From: Sisyra terminalis
Taxonomy: Eukaryota; Arthropoda; Insecta; Neuroptera; Sisyridae
Length of the DNA stretch: 64,000 nt
Assembly (NCBI GenBank): GCA_958496175.1
Contig: OY292275.1
Coordinates: 46,081,701 to 46,145,700, forward strand
Reading direction: 5' to 3'
Under the pieces are notes generated by a model. It did no database searches and was not told where the DNA came from. It saw only the letters and a list, made by a program, of their open reading frames with translations. The translations under genes and the position numbers were made by a program. Position 1 is the first letter of the stretch; each line of letters opens with the position of its first letter. Positions 23,777 to 36,908 of the stretch are shown piece by piece.

Positions 23777-26273
23777 TAAACAAATATTAATTAAAATATT
23801 TTTTCGAAACCATTAATCGTTTTTGACAAAACATAAAAATTAGTTATTAATCCTTTTGTAAAACTGTTGATGTGTCGAAAGTTTCAATAAAATTATTAAA
23901 CAGTTTAATAGAATATTCATTCGTTCTAATTCTCTCATAGTTGAATTTTTCGTTCATCTTTGTCCTTGACAATGTTCAAAATATCGAGGAGGTCAAATTT
24001 TCTTTTCAACAGAGTTAAGATTCCAATTCTTCCTTTTTTCTTGGACCTTTCCAGTTTTCTTTCTATATCGTACAATATTAATATTTTTGCTATCTGAATG
24101 TGGCAAATTTAAGAGTCTAAAAATCCAATAGAACAGACGAAGTTTGAGCTAACATGTCGATAAATCTCAGAGCTTCTGTTAGCCGACCACTAGTTGTCAC
24201 TGTACAAAATTAGCCTCATTAAACGCAATTTTAGTAGACCATATTTTCCTCTCACCCCATCGATTGTTATTTTTTCTTCATTGTCTTTCCTTTATACTTC
24301 TACGTTTGCTAATCGATCCGTTAATTTGATTTTCTTCCTTTTTCATACTTCTTTTCTTATCTTCTGATAATTCATTTTTTCAATCCTTACAGTACTACAA
24401 AACTAGAAAAAGAAGAAAATTTAGAAGTTACTATTATAATATCCTACTTCTTCTTTTCCAAATACAATTTTATGTACTATTCTTTTAATATTTTCTTAAC
24501 ATTAACAACTCAATTCGTGAGTTCACAAAAAGTTTAAAAAAAATACTGACTTGTAAAGTGTTTTATGCTACCGTTAAAGTATACATAGACATTCGTGCAT
24601 ACATTAACATAACATTTTATTTAAAATATTAATGGCTTCAAAAGTGAATACTTTACCGTGCTAAATGTGGAAATGTGTACTTTCTGAACTGACCAACCGT
24701 TAATTTTGATAATTAGTTTATGAAACTAAATTATCTATACTCAATATATAGATACTTGTAGGTACATATTCACACACATTCAACGTTTATACGATTCATA
24801 CTTTAACTAACAGTGCTTGATGTATGCACGAACGAGTAAGTGTTAAAGTATTACTTTTTCTTTTAAGTATTAAGTTAGTGTATGCATTAAGAATTTCCAT
24901 AATTTAACGATAACGTAAAAAAGAATTAATACTTAGTTACAATGAAACTTAGCCGTTATCTATTATTTTCTAAAAAAGTATGCAAAATCACAATAAAGTT
25001 TATGGTTTAGTATTTTAGAAATCCTGTCCACCATTTCCATAATTAGAAATTTTATGAAAATCGATTATGATCGATCGATATTGATTATCGATTACGTTTC
25101 GCTAGTATTTTCCTTTGATTACATAAAAAGCTTATAATGTGTGTGATATTTATGTATAAGAATATATAGCTTTATAGCATAATGAAGCTGAAAGAAAGAA
25201 AAGAAGTAAAACGATTAAGGAGCCCCCCCCTTGTTTTTTTTTTTTGTTAAAATTTTGAATTTCTGAAGCCTCTAACTCCTTGAGTTTAAAATTTCTTTTT
25301 TAAAATACCAGTAATAAAGTAGTATACAATGGAAATTTTGAAGTTAAAAAAGGATCATTTTTTCGTGCTCTTTCTTCGGCGTGCTTATCAAAACCTTGGT
25401 TCTTAGTGTATTTCGTACTATTTATTGTACCCCCAAACATGTACTTATACCAAAAAACAATTCCAAGAAAAATCTTTGGTTCTAAAATTATCTTTCAATG
25501 GAACTATTACTGTAATGCTAATTTTATTTTTGTAAGTTTTTAAAATTTCCTTGGATAAACAATAAACGTAAAACATTTATTTAAAACTGACGATTTAAAA
25601 ATAAAAAAAGATTATTGAGGGAATTTGGTGGTCAGCGGTTTAGTTGCTAGGGTGTGCCATTAGATACTCTGTTCATTAGCTCACTTTGGCCATAAAATTT
25701 TAATAAATTCATAGTCCGTTCGTCTGTCCCATACTGTCCGTTCGTATGTCCGATTGTTATGTGACAAAAGTCATTTTATAAAGCAAACATCCTGCCCCAT
25801 ACTATCAAAGTATCTGTTTGCTGACATCACAGTTTTTTTATGTATTCAAATGCAATTTCCCAGCAAAAAGTTAATGTGATTTCAATTTAATTTCCATCAT
25901 CGATTTTGTGAATAAAAAGAATAATATACCAACCTCATTTCAATTGCTAGACCGAGAAAAATCAAATTTTCCTAACACGCCACCACTAGAGAGATACCTA
26001 AATAAATTTTCAAAAATTATATTCATACCAAATTAATTATACACCAAACAAATTAATTAATTAGAAACACGGCAAGAAAACTTAGCTAATTGCTGTAAAT
26101 AATATCATTTTTACTCAGCCAACGTTTAATTTTAAATTATCAAAGCGAAAAATTACTTTCTTGGAATTCAATGTGAAATATTGAACTTTTTCTGATAACA
26201 ATTCTTGTGGTTTCCTTCCATATATTATCAAAACGTTTGAGTTTAATGACTTAATATTATTATTTTTTTCCAG

Positions 26274-26395
26274 AACGAGAAGACCAGTCTATTCTGTGTA
26301 CGGGAGAGTCGGGTGCCGGGAAAACGGAAAACACGAAAAAAGTTATTCAGTATTTGGCATACGTTGCAGCCTCAAAACCAAAAGGATCAGGAGCG
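26274..26395 (+). CDS. zip: zipper exon with ATP-binding P-loop
   Basis: Carries the nucleotide-binding P-loop GESGAGKT followed by [20 protein letters not shown], the first part of loop 1. The acceptor is TTTTCCAG and the donor is GCG/GTAAGA. It enters in phase 1 and leaves in phase 0, and is 122 bases long. The P-loop lysine and the following threonine that bind ATP-Mg are both present, so ATP binding should be intact. In Drosophila an alternative head insert follows this position. No matching insert exon is recognisable in the next 9.3 kb, although an unrelated exon-like segment lies 74 bp downstream. Confidence 0.97.
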
Positions 26396-26469
26396 GTAAG
26401 ATTGCAAGATTCATTATGTGCTTATTTTTTTTTTAAATATCTTTCTTTCTTTATGAAAAAAAATACCAG

Positions 26470-26614
26470 CACGATATCACTTATGAAACGTACAGGAGAT
26501 TCTTGTTTACGGTAAAAGAAAATCCCTGGGTAGTCATTTTTAATATGCTCATCCCTGTAATTTCTCCGATTCTAAAGAAATTGATTGAAGAATTATGTAT
26601 CTTTAAGAGTGAAA
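26470..26614 (+). pseudogene. exon-like open segment in zipper intron
   Basis: An acceptor-like TACCAG at 26464-26469 is followed by 48 open codons beginning [20 protein letters not shown], then VVIFNMLIPVISPILKKLIE and ELCIFKSE. It ends at a strong donor-like A/GTAAGTAA. Hydrophobic residues alternate as in a real protein. The length is 145 bases, so inclusion between the flanking zipper exons would break the zipper frame. It could be a captured exon fragment of another gene, a poison exon or chance. It faintly recalls the F-G region of insect P450s, but I do not assign it. Confidence 0.35.
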
Positions 26615-27935
26615 GTAAGTAAGAATTCAGAACTCAAACGACATGAAATCTGATAATGGTATTGCTATAGTCTTTTTTTGTAAGTGGGTTCCTAGGGTAG
26701 GTTTCGGTGATTTTTTTGCAGGCTTATGGAAACATAAAATGTATATAGCACTATATATAGTACTCATAAGATTGTGAAGCTTTATTATTTTATTTTAATT
26801 AATTATTAAATCAAATCTTTTCAAAGATTTACACCTGGCAAGATTTGCTTAGTCTCCTTTTGGCTTAAAAATTTGTAAACTCTTCTCAATTTGAGATATA
26901 TATTGAAGGTGAAGAGTATTTTCTACAAAAGCTTTGTTGAAATTATGGAATAAATTTTTAAATAATTCAATTGATTTTCCATAGATTATTTTCAGTAAAG
27001 TAACCGTGACCCAATTTTTCCAATTACAGTTCCAAATGCAGAAATTTGTTGCAGTAACTACTTCGAACGCACTCTCACCAGCTTATGATGCCCAATTTGT
27101 ATTAAATCTGAAATTTGTCATTATTAGTTCTCAAACATTGTTGCATTTTAACCATTGGTTTAATGTGACCAGAAATTTCCGATGATAGAAAGATCATTAA
27201 AATTGAATAATAATCAATTTTATTGTACTTTCTGTAACTTGCCCTTTTGTTGTTACTTTCTTCATAAAAAGGGTCCATAATTGAAGAAGCTGATTAAGAT
27301 AAATGTAATAGGATTATCATGAAAAATTATCTGATATAAATGTTAGTAAAAAATACTTATTAGTATGGAAGCCATAAATTGAACTTCTAAAAGCATGGAT
27401 CCCTAAGAGTCCAGTATTATAGGGAAAACGAATCAACAAAAAGTTTAGCTTGTTTTCGATTCATAATAATTTTCTGAATGCTATAGAGTCGTGGATGGAA
27501 CTCTTTCTACCGTCTTGTAATTAATTTGGGGTGGTACCACTTTAGGTTACAAAAATCCTTAAGACTATGAAACATAAAATCCGCAGTGGGTCTTAAATCA
27601 CAAAAACTTTTAGAAGATTTTTACAGATTCTAACAAAGCCGGTGTTTAAAAGTTGTACTTCTTCTACAAAACAAAGTTCTTCAATCAATTTCTTTATTAA
27701 TTGGATAACAGTTTATTAGTTTTGTAAGATTAAATTATGGTTGATTACTTAAGTTTCCGTCCCAAAGTTAATAAAAACGTAGTTGTACATCTTTTGATTA
27801 TTCCCACTTTATTTGAAGAAAAAAGTAAATAAATCCGATCTATAATTCGGACTATTGTTTTTTTTGGCCAATAATATTTTTTTTATTAACTTATTTATTT
27901 TTTATAATCTTATACAGATCCTAATGTTGATACAT

Positions 27936-28198
27936 GAGCGTAGTCAGGTAAAATCAAGGGGGCCAGCAGCCCCCTCCCCCTAGGAAAATACATATTGATT
28001 GAAAGTATATGAATTAATTTTAGCAAACAAAAGTAAAATTATAAGTCAAGAGTTACTTTCGCAAAATATTCGAAAGTTAATCTTAATATTTTATTTAAGA
28101 AAAGCTTTTAGATTGTTTTTCGTTATTGGAACTTATTTGAGGTTCATATTATTGTTTTTTCTTGTCTCCCCCTAACTAGAATTCTAGCTACGTGTATA
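27936..28198. mobile_element. putative MITE with G-rich subterminal block
   Basis: Left GAGCGTAGTCAGG followed by GGGGGCC and right CTAACTAGAATTCTAGCTACG are partly inverted (CGTAG-TAG ends with G5/C5 blocks). The interior is AT-rich. Target duplication not identified. Confidence 0.4.
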
Positions 28199-28228
28199 TA
28201 TTTCGTATTATTTTTAAAGTCCCTAGAT

Positions 28229-29054
28229 TAGTGCTTCTTAAACTGGAGAAGGCGGCCCTTACGGAGCCCTATAGCTCCTACCAGACCACCGCGAAATATT
28301 TCAGTATTACAAAAAAAAAATTATCAGACAATCAGAGGGCAGAGCTATCGAAGATACTTTGAAAAAGTATCTAGATACTAAATAAGTTACTTTTAAGATA
28401 CTTAAAAAGTTACTTTTTTGTTACTTCTTGTACTAGTTATTAGTAGTACTTCTAGTTACTAGTATGTTATGTATGAACTAAGTTTTGAAACATATTAGGT
28501 AAAGTTGTGGAATAATCAGATAATGCAATCTTATCTTTATCTAGGAAATAAGAAAATATTTATGTTTGTCTAATCTCTTGTAAACACAACCCACTTTAAA
28601 ACGATAGAAGATTAATATAAGAAATATACATTGAATCTTATAGAATAAAACAAAATTAAATTCTACACCTAATCTCTTAGTATCTCGATATCTAAGTTAC
28701 TTTTCGGTATCTTAGATATTTTTCAAGTTACAAGATATAGTTTCTTTTAGAAAGTATCTAAGATAGTTACTTTTTGGGAAAAAGTAAAGCAACTAAGATA
28801 CAGTATCTTAGATACTTTAAAGTATCTAAGTTACTTTTTTCTGACAGCTCTGTAAAAGAAACGATAGCTGATATAATTCATTTTAAGTTTCATACGATCA
28901 ATACTTTATCCGATATGAATAAATAATTACGAATATTTATAAATTGTTTAGATTTTTTATTAAAAATTACCTATAATAATAATTAAAGATAGGAGAGCCT
29001 TGGATTTTTTTCCGAGTTAGGGGTTTGTGGTATGAAAATGTTTGAGAAGCATTG
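28229..29054. mobile_element. hAT-type MITE carrying an inner inverted-repeat element
   Basis: The outer ends TAGTGCTTCTTAAACT and GTTTGAGAAGCATTG are inverted, as in hAT elements. Between them, 28340-28852 forms a second inverted-repeat unit with ends CAGAGCTATCGAAGATAC and CTGACAGCTCTG, rich in AAGTATCTAAGTTACTTT words in both orientations. The order implies insertion of the inner element into the outer one. Neither has a coding region. Confidence 0.6.
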
Positions 29055-30424
29055 TCCTTGACAGTAATAAAAAAATTTCTTCAGGAGATTGAAAAATGAG
29101 ATGAAATATATGCTGTCGCAGGCATATTCCGGAAAAATAACAAAAATATTTTTTGTCACCGAAGATTGACGAGATCGAATGTGTAACTTTCTTTAAATAG
29201 CTTGATTTTCAATTTCCTAGTGTCATTGATTTATCAGTCAAAATTGGCTTCTTTTCAACGATTAAAATTTACTTTGAAAGTTTTTTTTTTCAAGTTAATA
29301 GAAAGAATTTTGAAGTATTTAAGAGTTGAGTTGCATAATATGATTTCAAATGGATACATTATAAATCGAATTGTATTCGATTGTATTTTGAAATTTGCCA
29401 GTGGAGGCATTTCTACTTTCAAATCACTCGATTCAATTAAGAATTTGCGAGTCATTGTTTGTTATTTTAAAAGAAAAAAATGGACGTTTTCTTAATCAAT
29501 TAGCCGTTATGCCTCTTTCTCATATCATTAAACAGATATTCCGTATGCAACGCTAGTATTATAAATCTTACGTTGTTAACATTAGGTGTAACATGTTGTA
29601 TGTGAAAATATTCGTAGGCAAAATGTAAAAATTTAAAATGCGATTGAAATTGGCACGCGGATCACGTCTTGAGTATGTTTTAATTTGAAAAACTTTTTTT
29701 TTCCTTGACTAACGTGTATTGTTCAAATTGGACGAAGTCGGAGAGAAAATAGCCACAACTCCTACTATTTTTCTGGTTGTATGATTGCCGTTTGTGATGA
29801 CGATTTGAATTAATGTTCAAATAGAAATAAGTAAACCATGATGTTATGATGTTGTGGTGTTGTTGAAAAGATTAAGAAAAAGCCTCGAATGAACCAAATA
29901 TGGTTGCAGTTATAACATGTGCGACCGCCATGTCGATACCATCTACGGGTATTTGTAAAATTGTAGAAACGATTGCGAAATTTTGTCGGATTTTTTTCGT
30001 TTGGCCGCAAAACACGGTTTACTGGAAAATTTGGACTTAACTTTATTCAAAAATATCGGAGGAAAATCTCTTATACACCTAATATAAAGTGGACTGGAAG
30101 TTAATACAAAATTGAGGTTTAGTCGAATATTTTATTTGGTTCCCTGGACTTCGGACTGAAACAATACCAAAAATAGCATTTAATTCGATTTTTGGATGAT
30201 TAGAACGATTTACAAAAAGCCCGTATCTCGAAAACTTTAATCTCATTTAATTTAAACCAATTTTCAGTGAGTGCTTTTTAAGTTTTAGTACATTGATTTC
30301 AAAGTTTTTCTTCTAAAACATTATAGACTATAAATTTGTAAACCTTTCTTCATAATACCTTACATTTCATAAAAACTTCATCCCTTAGTAATCTGTTTAG
30401 ACTTTTTTTTGGAAATTTTATTAT

Positions 30425-31298
30425 TAGGGGAACCGGAAAGTAATATCATTTTTAATATTCAATTAAAACCCAAAATTTTGAAGCAAGTTTTAGTTTTAAA
30501 TCATTAAAATAATTAGCTTCAGTATAATCAACCTGTTGACATTTAATGTGCACATTTTTAATGTCAAATTAGTAAAAATCAATTAATAACCAAGGAAAAT
30601 ATGTGAAAATTACATTTTGAACATCACTTAAGCTTTCAATTGTTTTACCACGTAAATGTTGGAAAAAATCCGATGGAATAACTTTGGACGATTATAGTGG
30701 GTACGGCGATATCCCCCCCCTTTAATTTATTAGTTTTTTTCTGGGGCTTTTCTTCTGCAGAGAAACCTTGCATTATCGTGTTCCTCTATAGAATTTTCTC
30801 TGATAACAGTTCTTGGACACTTTTGGGTATTTGGTTCATCGACCAAGATTAATTAGCATTATTTGACAGCTCTTCGACTTTCTGGCATATATTTGGCACC
30901 ATTTTCTCCCTTAACTTCGTATTGGTTAAATTTTTTGCCATTTTTCGTTGGTACCAATTGGAGAACGGAAAATTATCGAATTTGCACTTAAAAAACTTAT
31001 TTGGCATTAACAAATCTAATGCACATAGATAAGTATTGAAAATGTTTTGGTAACAACTTTACGTTGATACCCTGTGAAACTCGAGGAGCATACAATACCG
31101 AATTTGTATTCCTTTGGTTTTTGGGTCGTACCATTCCAATATGGATTTTAGAATAAAAAATATTTTGTAAATTTTTATAAGTTAATAAGTCACTCTAATC
31201 TTAAAATATGTTTAGTACCTCTTTAAAATAACTTACAAGAATATAATTAGCAATTGAATAACTAGATTCAAAAACGACATTACTTTCCAGTGTCCCTA
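30425..31298. mobile_element. Tc1/mariner-like element, non-autonomous
   Basis: Left TAGGGGAACCGGAAAGTAAT and right CATTACTTTCCAGTGTCCCTA are inverted with TA at both ends. The right 250 bp (AATTTGTATTCCTTTGG ... GACATTACTTTCC) is also found at 54563-54851 in a furry intron. About 870 bp with no transposase. Confidence 0.65.
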
Positions 31299-33225
31299 AT
31301 ATATTGTTTGCTGGTTCCCTAAATACACTTTTCCATCCTTTATCATCCAATTTTTTTTCAGATAGCTTTTACAGTTTCTAAATATTATCGCTTCGATACT
31401 AATTTAAAAGTCGTCAACAGATTTCAACTTTGAAAACTCACATTTCAAATTTATAAAATTTGTGTATTATTAGTCAAAAAACTTCAATTTTTAATTAAAA
31501 GCAGGGTTTTTTTCAGTTTATGGTTATACGTACCTAATTAAATACGTAGAAATGTTTTACTATTAACTTTGAATCGCAATTCTGCGTTTTCTTTACATGG
31601 AAAAATAGGTTTCACAAGTGGCATATGACTTATAGTTTATACGACTAGCCGCAATTAAAAAAATAATAATTATATTAATAATATAAATAAACAGTCGCTG
31701 CAACTGATAGCAGTTTTAATTAATTGATATCATAAATCAATAAATGAAAAATGACCGGACATTCTACAAAGAAAATATTGAATTCAATAAATAAGCAAAT
31801 ATAGGTCAAGAAAACCATTACCACAGTGAAAAATCCTAAATTTGGTTCTAACCAGTTGATGTGTTGACTTGATAGTTATATAAGTACGTAAATCTATTGG
31901 CTTGCGTTAAAATTGTGCAACATTAAAGATTATACGGCAAATTAGTTGCAAACGTACCTACCACGTTGCATTGATTATGTTGTTGAAAAAACCGACATGG
32001 ACTTGATTTAATGCAATTCTTTCATATTGGAGTGTGATGAAGTTGATATTTAGTCTGCGGCTTACCAGTCTTGGTGGCTGCCACGGCTTCTAATAAAATA
32101 AATTTGTCCAAATTTAGAAAAAATCACACATTGCATTTCATTAAATGGATGTTGGATCTGCGAAAACGTGCCATATTTAGAAACAAGTTTCTCGCTTGAT
32201 GTGTGTTTGGTTTCCATGTTATAGCAGCGAAAAAGTTTTTTTTTTCATAATTGTATATAATAAAATGACATGAGCAATCGGCAAATTTTTAAGCCTTTTG
32301 TAGTAGAATGTCTCACGATATGTCATTTTTTTGATGTTACTTTTCAAAAGTTGCCTATAAAAGAGGTCAATGAAGAGTATTTAGTGTTTCGTGAAATTGT
32401 CTATAATTGGAAAAGTCTGCTGTCTGCATTTTTGTTAATGTCTCTTTCATTTCGATTTTGAAAAATAAAAGTTTTTTATTTTCGTCCGAATCTATTACAT
32501 ATTCTTACTTTGGAGTCAGTGAAAATAAAAGTTGAATTTAGAGGAAAAAGATACAATGTTTGCATATACTGCAGTTTTGTTGCATTAATTTATTTCTGAA
32601 ACGATTTTTGGAAAACTTAAAATAAATGACCCTTTTTTCGAATGCTGTTTCTTCAAATAAACTTCTTCCAAAATTTAAAAACCATTCTTGACTTTAAAAT
32701 GTAATGGTTTAGGCTTTTTATGTATGAATTCATAAATATTGAAAACAGAATAGAGAATAGAGAATAGTTAAAGAACGAATAGAATTTGATGTTTATTTTA
32801 ATGGTTGATTGGTAGAATGAACAATTTTACAAACATAAACTAATTTACGTATTTATATTGTGCCAGAATCTATCGACTTCAGTGGATTAAAAATCTACAA
32901 TCCCCGAATTATGTAATTCATGTTCACAACGAACATAAACTAAATTTATGAATTTAAATTTAGATTTTTTTACTTTAAATTTTGATTTAATAGAAAAAGA
33001 AATAGAAATTAAATCAGAATAAATGATAGGTCATATATTTCTTCCTAGAATTAACTTCATGATGTGTTACATGAATTTGGTCCAATCCCAAATCATACAC
33101 TCTATTGTGTTTTATAATACAGTTAAAGAAGTATAACTTCAAAAACTAAAGAAATGAATATAAGTTAATTATCTGCAGTCCTAAATCATTATGATTGAAT
33201 GAACAATAAAAACTCCCATTAGAGT

Positions 33226-33539
33226 AGAAGTTGTCAAACTTTTTAATCATCGACTGCTCAACAATTTGTGGAATCCCTCATCGACCCCTATAAAAGTATT
33301 TTTCAGTTAATTAAAATTAAACTATCAGTATTTGTACATTTGTTTTATGATTTTAAACATTTAGTAAAGCACATTGTTTAGTAATAGTTACATAAAACTT
33401 TATAATTATAAAAACATTTAAAGTATATATAGTACGTGTGATTTGCATATTAAGAATTGTTTGTCCTTTGATCCCCAATCGACCCTCTAGATGAAATCGA
33501 CCCCAAGGGGTCTATATGGACCAGTTTGGCATCTCCTGC
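33226..33539. mobile_element. hAT-type MITE with exact 8-bp target duplication
   Basis: ATTAGAGT occurs at 33218-33225 and 33540-33547, immediately flanking the element. The ends AGAAGTTGTCAAACTTTTT and CCAGTTTGGCATCTCCTGC are imperfect inverted repeats. Internal ATCGACCCC words occur near both ends. 314 bp, non-coding. Confidence 0.8.
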
Positions 33540-34225
33540 ATTAGAGTCAAGAATTAAATTCGAAATGTACAAAACCGAGTTACGTACATTCCGAATTACG
33601 TATTCAGAAGACAATTTTATTTCCAATTTATTATATTAAATGAATAATTCATAGAAATGGCCGGTTATTCTGTAATAAAATTCGGGAAAATCAAGAAGAT
33701 ATTTTCGGAAATAAGTTATTTGAAAAAATGGTCATTCGAAGAAAAATCGGTTTGATAAAAAGACCGAAAATCATAAAGTGTTAGATTCAAAACGGACTTA
33801 AATTCTTGCTAATAAGGTAGTACTTATTTCCATACTACTAGGAATTATTTTAACGCAGTTGTATAAACAGAAGAAAAGTTTTGTTCATTTACTTTAGTAA
33901 TCTGGAAGTTAGAATAAATCGGACCATAAATCGTGAATAATATCTTGATATTAGTTTTGTCAAAATGGAAACTAAAGTATAAAATAGTATAAGTGTAATA
34001 ACATCAAAGAAATGTACTGATGTTTGCTTCAAAAAATATCTTTCTTTCTTAAGAGGACATATGTTATCAACAATTTGTCGCTTAGTTTGTTCTACCTTTA
34101 ATATCTTTGTTTGATTTAAACTACGAAATTATCCTTTAGTTAAATTCAAGTAAAAGATCTACTTACGATTCTCGTAAAGTCGAAGACATTAGACAGTTGA
34201 CATACACATACGTGTATGCAGATCA

Positions 34226-34397
34226 GTTTTTTTATTGTTATATACCATCGCTTTACAACCATTAAGGTCTTTAGCGACTCTAGAGTTAATAAAAATCCAT
34301 AAATCGATAAATATCAAAAATTTGCTCCATAAAAAATTTGAACCTAACACCTACCAGTTTTGAAGCGGCCATCTTGACCACTCGGCCACCAGTGGGC
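34226..34397 (-). mobile_element. tRNA-derived SINE, copy 3
   Basis: The most complete copy. On the - strand it reads GCCCACTGGTGGCCGAGTGG, then a B-box-like TTAGGTTCAAAT, a body with ATTAACTCTAGAGTCG, and a 3' tail TATAACAATAAAAAAA. It is about 170 bp long and shares length and order of blocks with copy 1. Confidence 0.75.
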
Positions 34398-35073
34398 TTG
34401 TAGAACAGTTTATTCATTTAATAAACCAGAATCTGCAAATAGTTTAGTTATCGTAGTAAACAATGTATTGTAAAATGGGAAAATTTAAAATTTAAGAGAT
34501 TATGTGGTTAACACACAAAGTTATAGTACAGGGAAACTATTGAGACAAGGAAAAGTTGTGTAATCGAATATTAACAAGAGAAATTTTAGTTTTGTTACCG
34601 TTTAGAAATTTAAAAGTATTGATGAGTTATCAAATTATTGTTGCTAATAGGTAATTAAAGTACTAGATTGTGATTGAAATATTCTTGTTTCCAGTACATA
34701 AATGCTTTTTAATTTATTTCAGTTTATATGTACTATATTTATAATAGTACTTTGAGTATAGTAAAAGCAAGTATTTCAGTGTTGAAAGGAGTAAATGATT
34801 GATAGTGAAAAATACTTATGACAAGCGATGCTTTTATGCCATAAAGATCTTTTATTTTTAGTAATATTGAATAGATTTTAACCCTCATTGTAAAAGTTTT
34901 TTAAGCTCTTATTCGCAAAAACCTGTGCTGGTTTTCTAGTTTTTAAATGCATGCACCATTTGATATAATTATTATTTTATCCGCTCTATTTAATTTTTGT
35001 AAATAATTATTTTGGAATTAATTGAAATTTTGTTTTGGTTTCTTCTTATTTTTTTTGTTGGGGCCGTGCTCTA

Positions 35074-35439
35074 TCAATAATTCTTTCTCATCTGTACATT
35101 ATATTGAATTGGTGTACTATTTGCCACAATCCACTTCTTCTGCATGTCGTAGCCGCCAAATTCAGCGTTAATTGTAAGTATTTGACGAACAGGTCTATGG
35201 TTTTTCAGTAAGAATGCAAGTTTGCGAGTTAATTGGTTTTTGATTTTTTTTTTAAATTTAAACTTAAAAATATTTTTTTTGAATTGATTCGATGCTTTTA
35301 TTTTGTTCACACGCTTGCTCTCCTTCAGAGTCCCACAAGGGAATTTTCGGTATGTATTACGGTAAAAAACATTTTTATATATTACTTTTCGTGTCGTCAA
35401 TTGTACAATTGTAGATGCTATTTTTTGTTGCAAATGCAT
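35074..35439 (-). CDS. orphan open reading frame in zipper intron, unknown
   Basis: About 121 codons antisense to zipper, 240 bp upstream of the switch I exon. The middle is very basic (FKKNIFKFKFKKKIKNQLTR) because it crosses A-rich sequence. The end reads AEFGGYDMQKKWIVANSTPI. I see no recognised motif and no supporting signal. Chance is a reasonable alternative. Confidence 0.15.
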   Translation of the reverse strand: MHLQQKIASTIVQLTTRKVIYKNVFYRNTYRKFPCGTLKESKRVNKIKASNQFKKNIFKFKFKKKIKNQLTRKLAFLLKNHRPVRQILTINAEFGGYDMQKKWIVANSTPIQYNVQMRKNY

Positions 35440-35678
35440 GAATTTTATTTGATCACATATTATAAATTTCTAATAGTAGTTAAAAGCACTCAATTACTAG
35501 TAGAACTTTACACTTGAATAAAATCAAAAAATTCAAATAAGCCGTAATTGTTCTGTTGTAAAAAAGCGTAATGAACTTTATAATTGCACTTTGTTAGTTT
35601 TAATTGTATGAAGTAGTTTAATTTCAAAAGTCATTTTATGTTTTATTTTTATAATAAACCATTTCTTATTTTCCTTAG

Positions 35679-35771
35679 GGTGGATTAGAACAACAACTGT
35701 TACAAGCGAATCCAATTTTAGAAGCTTTTGGAAACGCAAAGACTGTTAAAAATGACAATTCATCTCGTTTT
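35679..35771 (+). CDS. zip: zipper exon with switch I
   Basis: A 31-codon exon, phase 0 at both ends, reading [20 protein letters not shown] then [11 protein letters not shown]. The NDNSSRF block is the start of myosin switch I, which senses the ATP gamma-phosphate. The acceptor is CCTTAG and the donor is TTT/GTAAGT. Its first residues follow the short loop 1 encoded by the previous exon. Identity with other insect and vertebrate non-muscle myosins is almost complete here. Confidence 0.97.
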
Positions 35772-36908
35772 GTAAGTATAATATTTTAAATATATATTAA
35801 TTAAACTATCGAGTATTTCCAATTTGGATATAGATACACATATATGGAAAATGTGTGGATGGGATATGTTTGCTGTTTAACTGTGATTATCATAGCAATG
35901 TTGAACATTCATTGATCATTCCTTTTCAAACTAAAAGTAAAATATCCAACGATTGTTTAAAAAACAATGGACTCCTTCAGAACGTGATTATTGCAATAAT
36001 ATCCTCTTAAAAGCACATTCCCATCAGTACTCTCTGTAACATTGTTCTTGTATAATGTCTCGTATTTATATTTCCTTACATTTATTGTATTGATCCAGAG
36101 CCGGATTTTTCATAAAACTATTAAAAATCCAGCCTAGAATTCCAGGAATAATAGAAATCTACATTCGAATTGTAGGAAGCTAAAATAATCACATTTTATA
36201 TTAAAGAATGTAAACCATTGAATATATCAACGCTTTGACCAATTTATTGCTACCGTATTATTTTAGTAAACTATTCATTTCTCAAAAATTGCAATACAAA
36301 ACGGAAGTTTTGGGTCATGGGCACCCAACCTTATACTTGTTGGCACCATAAAGCTCAATAACTTGGTTACAAGTGTTCATGGTTGTACTTCCATTATACC
36401 CGATAAATAGCTCAACGTGGAGGATAATTTCTAATACAGTTGTATTCCCACTAAGTTAAAACTTACCTATTTTGGTATTATTAACCGATCCTAGCCACCA
36501 TAAAAAGTTTTTTTTTTTATTTTATATTTATGGATATAAGTAATAATGTTCATCTATAAATATACCTTAAAGAAATCAATTACACCCGATGATAATCATC
36601 TTAGAATGTACTCTTCGATGTAAACAAGTTGCTTGGTCGACATCTGGCCCAAACTATTATTTCATGGATCAACTCTCGTCAGCTATCCCTCCCTTTTCAC
36701 ATCTAATATACATTGAACTTTATTACAAAATAAAATTAGGAAAAATAGTTATCCTTTTAAATAATAACTGGGATACGAATGGTTTATTTTCTTCACAATT
36801 TCTCAATTCCAATTAATTTTCAACGCAACTTTCACCCCTTCTCAACTAAATTTGACAAATTGTAATAATCACTGATTTATAGACAAAGAAATAAAATATT
36901 CAAAATAA

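Larger units (their letters stand above)
15783..26273 (+). other. zip: zipper intron, 10.5 kb
   Basis: Starts GGTGAGAA and ends TTTTTTCCAG. Contains five MITE or hairpin units between 16.4 and 21.5 kb and one SINE at 23.7 kb. A block at 25620-25760 has repeated GTCCGTTCG words of unknown origin. No supported gene. Confidence 0.85.
26396..35678 (+). other. zip: zipper intron, 9.3 kb
   Basis: Starts GTAAGA and ends TTCCTTAG. Holds the exon-like segment at 26470, MITEs at 27.9-29.1, 30.4-31.3 and 33.2 kb, a SINE at 34.2 kb and the orphan frame at 35.1 kb. The rest is AT-rich with no recognisable gene. Confidence 0.85.
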
